Source: Symbiodinium natans (Eukaryota; Sar; Dinophyceae; Suessiales; Symbiodiniaceae). Taken from it: a DNA stretch of 64,000 bases. This document shows, in pieces, positions 23,723 to 32,950 of this stretch. Location of the stretch: NCBI GenBank assembly GCA_905221605.1, contig CAJNDS010002424.1, positions 831,709 to 895,708 on the forward strand. The letters are read 5' to 3'. The position numbers and the translations under genes are program-made. Every line of letters begins with the position of its first letter. Within the stretch, counting starts at the first letter, position 1. The notes under the pieces are model-generated. The model did no database searches and had not been told where the DNA came from. It was given only the letters and a program-made list of their open reading frames with translations.

Positions 23723-24064
23723 AGGGGCCTAGTCCGAACCTCCAAACAATAGCTTAAGGGAATTATAGTCCCTACTAAGGACCTTTATAAGGGGGAACAT
23801 CCCAAGATTTACGGTTCTTCTTGAGTGTTAGGGTTCGCGGGCTAGGGTTTCGGGTGCAAGACATTAGGACACTAGGCCGAGCAATAGCTGAAGGGATTTA
23901 GGGTGCAAGACATCAGGAGAGGGACCCTGAACCCTAAACCCTAAATCCTAAAACCTCAACCCTACACCCTCAGTTTGGTTTCATGCCGAGGCCTTTGGCG
24001 CTCTACGGCGAGCAGGACAGAGCCGGGTCGTGGGCGGTGTGGTCGGATGCTGAGAAGCATGCAA

Positions 24065-24126
24065 GGGTTTAGGGTTTAGGGTTTAGGGTTTTAGGGTTTT
24101 AGGGTTTAGGGTTTAGGGTTTAGGGA
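24065..24126 (+). repeat. Telomere-like (TTTAGGG)n array
   Basis: Directly follows the exon-like island ending near 24058. Confidence 0.92.
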
Positions 24127-24129
24127 TAC

Positions 24130-26525
24130 AAATTACAACGTAGCATGGTTCAAGTGTTCGTTGCCGTGGTGTACATCTCGGAAGCAACAACAAGCGACAA
24201 ACTCAATATTTTTGCGCCGTCAACTTCTGATTTCCATGCAAATATTGAATTCCGGATGCGCAGGACTTAAGAACGTCTCGATTTTGTGTCCAGATTTGTC
24301 TCTATTCTTCGCGTTCTTAGACATGGATGCAGTGGGCAAATCATGTTGTTACCACCCTTCGGGCATGAAGAGGTCTGAACCCTGACCCCTAGCCCGGGAA
24401 GCTGCAGAGCCAGAGACGCGACGGAGGGACCTGGGTGGGGCAACGGACACGACGCCCCTCAGCTCCAGCTCCGCGCCTCGTGATTTTCTCCGAGCCAGCA
24501 CCTGCTTTGCCCGAAGGAATACTACTCGGGCCGGCTGGCAGCCGGCGTGCGCGCAGGAACGCAGCGACCTCAGCACAGCAAGCCTTGAAGGCGTCAGGAT
24601 CTTGGGCTCTCAGGTGTAGGAGGGCGCTTGAGGAGCGTCCCGCGGGTGATTGCATTCATGATTCTTGTGTATTTTCAGTTGCCTAACTTCTTGGGAGTAG
24701 ATTCTGAGTTGGCTACCGCATGGACCGTTGTACTGCGCTGTTTCCAGGCTGCTCCTGTTTGTGTGTGAGATGGTGTCGTTCTTGGAGAAGTCGCCTGCGC
24801 CCAGCGTTGTGGGAGAGGACGAGCCCTTGTCCAGTAAATGGGTTACTACAAGCAAGGCATGGCTACCTCATGGCCAGAATTCGCTATCCCAGCACAGGGC
24901 AATAAGCTACCCAAATGGGCCATGATCGAGTGCATGAACCCTAGCTTAGACTGTGTAGGTGTGGCAGAGTTGTCAGAGCTTTGTTGATACTCTTCTTTCG
25001 TGTCTTTGGGCCAAGGAATCGGGCCAAACTGCCTGATTCCGACACATCCCACTGCATTCGCTGATTGAACATCGTGTCCAAGCGTGTCCAAGCCACGGGG
25101 CCTTCACGCTGCAGCCGCATGAGCGAATCAAGTCAAACCCATGATGTCTTGAAACTGTGGGCCCCGCGCGTGATTGCAGGCTAGGATGTACCCAGCACCC
25201 TGAAGACCTTTGGGCTGGCTCCTTGTGAGCCTTACAAGTATAACCACTCCTGAAGCCCCCCCCCAAAAAAGGCCCTGCAAGAACCCGACCACCGCCTTCC
25301 CCTCAAAGCCCAGAGCATCCTCCCCTCCCTGCCCATCCCTGTGACATGTGGTGGTTCAGCCATGGCCGTCTTGACTGGTCACGCCTCGCAACTTGTGGCA
25401 AGGGGACCCTCAATGATGGGGCCAAACGCAGCATGTGGAACTCCGAAAAAAAACCCAAAGGCTCGGTTGTACAAAAAAATCAACTCCGATCACGGCACGG
25501 CGTCATGTGAGGGGTCTTGTGGGTGGTGGCTTCGTGTTGCCCTAAACCCCATTAAATGCCGAAGCCTAACATGTTATAAACGCGTCCGACAAGTACACCA
25601 AGAGTCATCATTGGGTTTCTAACTAGGGTTGACTGGGTTATTAGTGTTGTGAGGATTTATTGGCCCTTATAAGAGGGTCAAGTCATCATCAGGAGGCTCT
25701 AGCTTCAGGCCTTTGAATGAGGTACAGTGCCCCACACATGTAATTTGCTAGGTACCCCAAATGGGACCAACTGAAAGCCACAGGTTTTGAGATCCCGTGC
25801 TGCCCAGGCAAAGCTCTTCGTCGCTGCTTGCGCCTTGCGGAAGCTGCCCCAGCTTCTGAGAAGATACTGGCCGCAAAGGTGGGAGCCACAAGAGAGATTG
25901 CAACTGACGCGATCTGGGGGTTTCCGAAAACGGGGGACGAAAATATAGACCAAATAGTAGGATCCCTTTATAACAAGGACCCCAATAAGGTACCCCTAAT
26001 TTCGTAAACCCCCATCTACGTCAGACTTTGAAAGCAATGTGAGCTGCTCTGATTCCATGTTTCCATGACACTACTCTCCTACTCTCTTGTGCATCGCGAA
26101 AGCTCTCCCCTGAAAGAGCCTTCGTTTAAGACTCTGCGTAAGCTGCTCCCTATAAGGGGCTTTCATGAAGGGGAAGGGGGATCCAGATTTTGGGGCCGAA
26201 TTCCGGCTTCTGGCTCCTGAAGAGGCCCATCGCGTGGGATGGGGGCCCTCCATTCCTCAGCTGGTCAGCCAGCGCCCTCGCAGCTGCCATTCGAATCTGG
26301 TCCCTTAAGCAGTGGGCTTAGGGTACTTAGGGGTTTAGGGTTTAGGGTTTAGGCTTAAGGGTTTGTCTGAGTGGAGTTTGCAAGTCCGCGGCGGGAGTGG
26401 GAGCATGCGAGGTCTTTTGGCAAGTGGAGTCCTGAGACTCCCTCTCCATGTGACCGCAGCATTTTGTCAGGGCGTAGTCGTTCCGACTTGAAAAGATCTC
26501 TTGTGCGGCAAGTAGCGACGGAAGA
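24130..26525. other. No confident gene; two possible coding islands
   Basis: A minus-strand segment near 24400-24655 reads ALLHLRAQDPDAFKACCAEV and then AFLRARR, with coding-like composition. A plus-strand segment near 25812-26005 is open in a frame reading LRRCLRLAEAAPASEKI. Neither has recognisable family motifs. The rest is unique sequence with one short TTTAGGG array at 26332-26355. Confidence 0.3.
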
Positions 26526-29500
26526 ATGTCTCTGGAGTCTGCAGCCATGGTGTTGCGCGGATTGGCCGACCTTTCCGGAAGCTCTGAGGCACTCGGGGGA
26601 CTGGGAGGTTGCATCCTATGGAGGCGCCATGCTGCAACACAGAACCCCTTCCCTGCACAGGCATTCGTCCTTGCACCTCCATCGACAACTGTGGCCCGCC
26701 AGAGCGTTGCTGCTCAGGCAGTGCCATTCAGATGCCATTCGGTGCCTCTGTTCCCACAAGAATCGAGCGACAATGCTTGCAATGATGACTGCCTGCGCAG
26801 GTGGTGAGTGCGCAGCCGGCGCCAGGAACGAAATCCAATACCACCTGGCCTGCCGCCTGCGCCGGAATCGTGGTGGCCACGCTTGTCTCCGGGCGTGCGC
26901 GCGCCCTCAAGAAGGCAGCCAAGGTACCGGGCTCAGGGTCTTGCAACAGTATCGCTACCCATCGCTTTATCCTGTGTGTTTTTTGGGTTGCAAGCACCTG
27001 TGAGGTTGCCCGCAAGGATGCAGTCTCAGAGTATGCTTTCCAGAAGAATGTCTATGCGGACCTGGAGTTTGTCAACGACGTTGGCTACCTTCCAGATGGA
27101 ACCCCTCTCAACAAAGCCGGAAATGCGGTGAACCATCCAGAGACCATGGCTGCGGACCGTCACATCGCTGGATCCCCGTTGCCCCGAGCAAACTTCGTGA
27201 ACTCGGTCGGCTACCTGCCGGATGGCACGCCATTGAATGCAGCTGGCAATGCCATCAACCACCCCGAATCGATGCAGCCCGATTCTCATGTCGCAGGTTC
27301 ACCACTGCCACCCTCCGCCTACGTGGCTGACGTGGGCTATCTGGCGGACGGCACTCCTTTGGAGACTGCCGGAAACAATTCCGTGAAGGACATGCCGGCA
27401 TCTCCTCCTGCGGCAGCGGCAGCTGCCTTCGTGGGTTCCAGTGCTCCCGCCACCATGCCTGCTCCAACAGCGGCTGCACCAGCTGCACCCGCTGGATCCA
27501 CCGTTGCCATGCACGGCAGGAAGTTCGAGTACAGCTTCCAGAAAGATGTGTACGCTGAGCTCGAGTTCAGCAACGATGTCGGCTACTTGCCTGATGGCAC
27601 TGCGCTCAACAGGGCAGGGAATGCGATCAACCATCCTGAAAGCATTGGCCCAGACAAGCACACTCCAGGATCTCCATTGCCAAGGGCCAACTTCATGAAC
27701 TCGGTCGGCTACCTGCCGGATGGCACACCGTTGAACGCAGCTGGCAATGCCATCAACCACCCCGAATCGATGCAGCCCGATCAACACACGCCAGGATCAC
27801 CCTTACCAGCCTCCGTGTACGCGGCGGACGTGGGCTATCTGGTGGACGGCACTCCTTTGGAGACTGCCGGAAACAATTCCGTGAAGGACATGCCGGCATC
27901 TCCTCCTGCGGCAGCGGCAGCTGCCTTCGTGGGTTCCAGTGCTCCCGCCACCATGCCTGCTCCAACAGCGGCTGCACCAGCTGCGCCCGCTGGATCCACC
28001 GTTGCCATGCACGGCAGGAAGTTCGAGTACAGCTTCCAGAAAGATGTGTACGCTGAGCTCGAGTTCAGCAACGATGTCGGCTACTTGCCTGATGGCACTG
28101 CGCTCAACAGGGCAGGGAATGCGATCAACCATCCTGAAAGCATTGGCCCAGACAAGCACACTCCAGGATCTCCATTGCCAAGGGCCAACTTCATGAACTC
28201 GGTCGGCTACCTGCCGGATGGCACACCGTTGAACGCAGCTGGCAATGCCATCAACCACCCCGAATCGATGCAGCCCGATCAACACACGCCAGGATCACCC
28301 TTACCAGCCTCCGTGTACGCGGCGGACGTGGGCTATCTGGTGGACGGCACTCCTTTGGAGACTGCCGGAAACAATTCCGTGAAGGACATGCCGGCATCTC
28401 CTCCTGCGGCAGCGGCAGCTGCCTTCGTGGGTTCCAGTGCTCCCGCCACCATGCCTGCTGCAACAGCGGCTGCACCAGCTGCACCCGCTGGATCCACCGT
28501 TGCCATGCACGGCAGGAAGTTCGAGTACAGCTTCCAGAAGGATGTGTACGCTGATTTCCTTTTCAGCAACGATGTCGGCTATTTGCCTGATGGCACTGCG
28601 CTCAACAGGGCAGGGAATGCGATCAACCATCCTGAAAGCATTGGCCCGGACAAGCACACTCCAGGATCTCCATTGCCAAGGGCCAACTTCATGAACTCGG
28701 TCGGCTACCTGCCGGATGGCACGCCGTTGAACGCAGCTGGCAACGCCATCAACCACCCCGAATCGATGCAGCCCGATCAACACACACCAGGATCACCCTT
28801 ACCAGCCTCCGTGTATGCGGCTGACGTGGGCTCCTTGACTGTGCATCGCACGCTTCTGCTGATACTGTTGCGTAGTCGCCGCTAGTGCTTGGTGTCAGTA
28901 ATGAGCGGGCCGTTGTTGCCTTTGCCCCATGCGACCTGTGCTCGCCCAAGGATATCTTGTTGATGGCACGCCTCTGGAGGCCGCAGGCAACAACTCTGTG
29001 AAGTTTGCGGCACCTGAGCCGGCGACTTCGCCAGCTGCGCCAGGCTTGACATCAGTTTCCGAGTGATTGCGGCAAGCCTTTCAACTTGACGTGCTGCCAT
29101 CCAAGAGCATCTGAGAGAATGTGGCGGATGTGTCCTGTGCGCCCGAACCCCATCATACACCATCATGCACGAAGCTCATACCCACGAAAGTCCTGCCGGT
29201 CTGACTTTACACCGATCATGTCTGGCCCCGTGGAAGAAACCCAAAAGCCCAAAAGCCCCATACCCTAAACCCTAAACCCTACAAAGCCTCTAACTCTAAG
29301 CCCTAAACCCTAAACCCAAATGCCCTCAACACCCCAAAAAGCCCTTCAAGCCAGCAGCTTACCATGTGGAGGCCCAGCGGCCGCGGCGGCCTTCGTCGGC
29401 TCTGCCCAAGCTGTGAGGAACGTGCGCCACAGCGTGGGCTTCGCCTATGGCTTCCAGAAGGCAGGCATGCCTACAGTCATCTCTGTTCAGCATGCCTTTG

Positions 29501-32105
29501 GGTTTAGGGTTTAGGGTTTAGGGTTTAGGGTTTATAGGGTTTATAGGGTTTAGGGTTGAGGGTGTTTAGACCTCGGTGGCCTCGCAAAATAGAATCTGGC
29601 TTCAGGGTGGGATCGCCTGCAGTGGCACGAATAGCCCGAAGCCTGAAGTACCGAAGCCGTCCCATAGCCTGCCGTACCGGTCTGCAGGATGCCTATGCCG
29701 ACCTGGACTTCAGCAACTGGGATGCCTTGGTCATTTAGTCTGCCCAGGATGTGCGACATGCTTGCTTGGCAATGAGGTAACGACACGGGCTACCTGCCAG
29801 ATGGAACGCCCATCAACCGCGCCGGCAATGCCATCAACCATCCAGAGACAATCCAACCTGACCGTCTCTCGTCACAAAGCTAGGGATTGACATTCTCAAC
29901 AACGACAAAATGTCAAAAAACAGAGGCACGCAAGTTATGAGAGCTGATCACGCCAAGCAGTCATAACGTAGCGACGCGGGTTGGGGATCGTCTTGGAAAG
30001 GGCCAAAATTAATAATAATAATAGTAATAATAATACTTATTTTTATAAATACTGTTAATAATAGTAGTAGTAATAATGATGATAATACTAGTAGTAATAA
30101 TGATGATAATAATAGTAGTAATAATAATAGTGATGGTTCAAAGGTCGAGTCATGTTGTGGCTGTGCGGGTTGGAAGAGACTTGAAGAGCTGGAGAAGTTA
30201 GAAGGGGCAGCTTGGGATGCTCCCCCTTATGCTAACAGTCCTTAATAGGGATCCTAATAGGGGGGTACTAGAGAATCCTTATATAATAGGGATCCGAATA
30301 GGGGGTACTATAGAATCCTTATATAATAGGGATCCTAGGAGGGGGTATCATAGAATCCCAATAAAGGTTCGTATAAGGGGGAACTTCCCCAGGGGCAGTG
30401 TTTGATCCGTTGTCCCCGAGGCCACGCTCCAGGATCTCCGCTTCCTCGAGCCAACTTCGTGAACGACGTGGGCTACCTGCCGGACGGGACCCCATTGAAC
30501 AAGGCCCGCGACATCTAGACAGGGACAGAGATGGAGAGAGAGGGAGAGAGATGGAGAGAGAGGCCCCCTCGGGGGTCATACGCACAGCAAGCAAGCAAGA
30601 GGGAGACAGAGCAAGAGTCGGGTGAGAGAGAGTGGTTGAGGGGGATGTCAGATGTCAGTGGAGAGAGTGTGGGGGGTCACAACGGTCTAGGGCTAATTGT
30701 TGGGATGGTCGGTTGACTCCACGTGCTCCTCTACCCTAAGCCCGGAATTGGGAAGGTCCATTAATGAAGAGTCAGAAATGGGGAAATATGGGGTCAGGAA
30801 GCGCGGTCTTGAGAGACGGAAACGGGGAAGTAGACACGAAAGGGGAAGCCGGGAAACACAAGCAAGTCCTGAATCATCTTGAGTCCCAAGATGTGGAAGA
30901 ATCAGAAAAGGGGTCACCAAGGGCTCTCTTGTGTTCGAAGGACAGATCCTTGCAGCCCAGATGCTCGTTCTCCTCACCGTGCTTGTTGTGACGTTTCGGT
31001 TCAAGTTTATGTTCGTTGTCAAAAAACTGTGCCCGTCCACACGGTGCTTCATAGTCACTTTCCCTGACAATGCAAGCCTGCCTGCGGTGCACAGAAAGGT
31101 TTGCAAATGAGGGTGGGATTGCAGCTCGCATCGCTGCAAGAGAAGCGGTTGCATCAAAGAAGGTCCTTTGTTTGGAGGAGCGACCACCACAGCTCAGATG
31201 ACTGTATACTGTGATGAGACGGTCAGAGCAAACAGCGAGGGTACGCGAGGGCAAGTGTTGGAGCTTGTCCCAACAATTCGGCCGTTCTTCTGCGGCATCC
31301 GCGAGGGTTGTGGGGGATTTGGGGTCTGGCTTCGGAGGTTTCTGGAAAGGCTTCAGTTGTGGGAGGTTGTGAGTTGCCACAGGGCAAAACCCCGCTTTTA
31401 CATTTTTTCTGACGCCTGTAAACCACCAATTTGGATTTCCGTCCACCGTGCCCGGGGGGAGGAGAGGTCCGACTGCGGCGGGTTGTTCTAGCGTTGGTTA
31501 GGGGGACTTGTTTGTAAGGGGTCTAGAATGGTCGGGGGCGAACTCGCGGGCCTTCAGCCCCTGTGACCGAGCGCTCTCAGAGAGGGAGAGAGAGGGAGAT
31601 TCTCAGAAAGAAAGACAGACGGACATGAGTCGCTGGAACAGTGGAACAGCTTTTGCTGGGTGCAGGCGGGCAATGCCATGAATCATCCGGACACCCGGCA
31701 GCTACACAGGTCCCATTTTTCGTCCTAAACCCTAAACCCTAAACCCTAAACCCAAAACCCTAAACCCTAAACCCTAAACCCTAAACCCTAAACCTTTCCA
31801 GTAGCGACCTCCGAAGCAGCCCAGGAACGCATCCAGCCCGACACGCACACGCCCGGCTCGGCCCTGCCAGCTTCCACCTACGCTGCGGCTGCTTGGCAGC
31901 CCCGGGGGGTGCACTTTTCCCTTTTTTTTTGGGGGTTAGGGTTTAGGGTTTAGGGTTTAGGGTTTAGGGTTTAGGGTTTAGGGTTTAGCAACCCCCAAGA
32001 AGGGTACCCTTATGGTAAGATGGCTGCTGGGCTGCCAAGGATGTGGGCTATCTTGTAGATGGCACACCCATGGACCGAGCCGGCAACCTCTCGGTTTCGA
32101 AGTGA
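26526..32105 (+). CDS. Repeat protein with VGYLPDGT modules, possibly organelle-targeted, 11 exons, 889 aa
   Basis: Exons: 26526-26717, 26801-26923, 27005-28829, 28951-29043, 29372-29460, 29688-29712, 29777-29863, 30421-30503, 31666-31689, 31825-31887, 32040-32105 (TGA). They total 2670 nt and join in frame. Introns are GC-AG (seven), GT-AG (introns 2 and 7) and GA-AG (intron 9), each followed by G. The N-terminus has a Ser/Ala/Arg-rich leader, then a hydrophobic segment (AACAGIVVATLVSG) before GRARALKKAAK, resembling a targeting leader. The body consists of units of about 166 residues. Each carries two copies of VGYLPDGTxLNxAGNAINHP, one degenerate copy (VGYLVDGTPLETAGNNS) and an Ala/Pro linker (AAAAAFVGSSAPATMPA). 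Units 1-3 are intronless, unit 4 has one intron, and unit 5 is split by six. Two internal units are almost identical in DNA. Linker-separated repeats recall dinoflagellate plastid polyproteins, but cleavage and function are unknown. Confidence 0.8.
27036..28530 (+). repeat. 498-bp coding tandem repeat
   Basis: Three units of 166 codons inside exon 3, with a fourth starting. The second and third differ by only a few bases over 498 bp, suggesting recent duplication or gene conversion. Confidence 0.92.
29263..29315 (+). repeat. Telomere-like CCCTAAA array in intron 4
   Basis: Interrupted CCCTAAA units upstream of exon 5 (29372) of the repeat-protein gene. Confidence 0.85.
29502..29560 (+). repeat. 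Telomere-like TTTAGGG array in intron 5
   Basis: About six units starting ~40 bp downstream of exon 5. Confidence 0.92.
30005..30135. repeat. AT-rich trinucleotide tract (TAA/TAG/TGA) in intron 7
   Basis: Runs of TAATAA, TAGTAG and GATGAT units. Confidence 0.85.
30211..30390. repeat. Foldback element, CTTGGGATG family, in intron 7
   Basis: The left end, CTTGGGATGCTCCCCCTTAT followed by GCTAACAGTCC, resembles the element at 43611. The right end, TATAAGGGGGAAC with TTCCCC, is its degraded inverted counterpart. Between them lie three ~40-bp tandem units containing ATAGAATCCTTATATAATAG. Confidence 0.65.
31725..31796 (+). repeat. Telomere-like CCCTAAA array in intron 9
   Basis: About ten units between the 24-nt exon 9 and exon 10 (31825). 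Confidence 0.93.
31892..32039. repeat. Introner-like foldback element forming intron 10
   Basis: Terminal inverted repeats CTTGGCAGCCC (31892-31902) and GGGCTGCCAAG (32029-32039) lie almost exactly at the two ends of the 152-bp intron. The last two bases of the right repeat are the AG acceptor. Inside are about eight TTTAGGG units (31934-31988) and the palindrome AGGGTACCCT. Related elements lie at 62818-62935 and near 60262-60307. Confidence 0.82.
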
Positions 32106-32837
32106 GCCCGCGTTTCCTAGACTGAGGGGCTCGCTTGGCTTCACGGCCACCGTTCCCATAGAAGAGTCCAGGGTATGTTATTTGGGCCCGACTGTTCCCC
32201 TTAGTGTTAGGAAGCGCCGCGCGCGAGTTTCAGCACAGACAGTCGCCTCGGAGAACAGCGTCTGAGGCTGACGATTTGATTTGCCACACTTTTCGAGCCA
32301 GGGTCCGTTGCTGCACACCTCCGCTGCACCTGTTCTAGCAAATTCTGGCAAGTTTCAAGGTTTTCAGGAGCGTGACTACTGTGGTACTTATAGTGGCCTC
32401 CTGGTTGCAGCCCAGCATCATGCGGCAATTGCGCAAGCTCGAGTCCATGTTGTAAAACAGGAACCTTTGATTTCAAGAGTGTCGCGAGCTCACCTAACTG
32501 CGGTTTGCTCTTTGCGACCTGTGACCTGCGGCGGTGATCGGAATGATCACTGTCTACTGGTATTGAAGGATGCTGCCAAAGATTTCAAACTCCGACTGCG
32601 CAGCAGCTGCTGGAAAGGAATGCCTTGCATGGGGAGTCAGCATATTGTCGAGGCGCTGCAATCACCGCAGCCACTGCCCAACCTGCAACTCTCCTACACC
32701 GCATCAAAGTCATGGGCCTTGTTGGAAGGCTATTCGCGTATGTCGCTGAAATGACCCTAAACCCTAAACCCTGAAATGTAGTTTGAGTGGTCTTGGTATG
32801 AGCTGTTGAGCTGGTAAACCTCGATATCCAAAGCCCT
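32106..32837 (+). other. Spacer or 5' part of the amidase gene; no assigned exon
   Basis: A 157-codon open frame spans 32281-32754. Its last part reads LPNLQLSYTASKSW and could be an N-terminal amidase exon, but I cannot confirm it. CCCTAAA units begin at 32754. Confidence 0.3.
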
Positions 32838-32912
32838 AAACCGTAAACCCTAAAGCCTAACCCTAAAGCCTAACCCTAAACCCTAAACCCTAAACCCTAA
32901 ACCCTAAACCCC
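32838..32912 (+). repeat. Telomere-like CCCTAAA array
   Basis: Roughly ten units (some CCCTAAAG variants), ~40 bp upstream of the first recognised amidase exon. Confidence 0.92.
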
Positions 32913-32950
32913 TCAATCCTACTCCAGCCGCGCCCCGAGGAAGGGGTGAG

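Larger units (their letters stand above)
19092..24060 (+). other. Exon-like islands between telomere-like arrays (unassigned gene or genes)
   Basis: Short open segments with AG|G-type starts and no repeat content lie between the arrays. They include 19092-19165, 19802-19858, about 20011-20090 (LDLVLCCDVEVGVALTTLA), about 20324-20392 (NPKTALAAVTEALVKANL), 20462-20492, about 20568-20620 (ADKAVDVLLLEQAFPDLS), about 21169-21239 (RLDAALVSAMAQCAARDMF), 21915-21975 (ELLGLNSPPCFALSSGG), about 22258-22335 (MWLKARHIPGTKQGAGLTKA), about 23520-23592 (LALAEVWAWQGLPTGGS) and about 23968-24058 (FGFMPRPLALYGEQDRAGSW). All are on the plus strand and may continue the HAD gene or form another gene. I do not recognise a family and did not check all phases, so treat them as candidates. 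Confidence 0.35.

Noticed and set aside
27299-28783. Repeated 160-codon minus-strand ORFs
   Set aside because: Shadows of the 498-bp plus-strand coding repeat.
30874-31446. 190-codon minus-strand ORF inside intron 8 of the repeat-protein gene
   Set aside because: No motif, no repeats shared with other genes, and composition like spacer.
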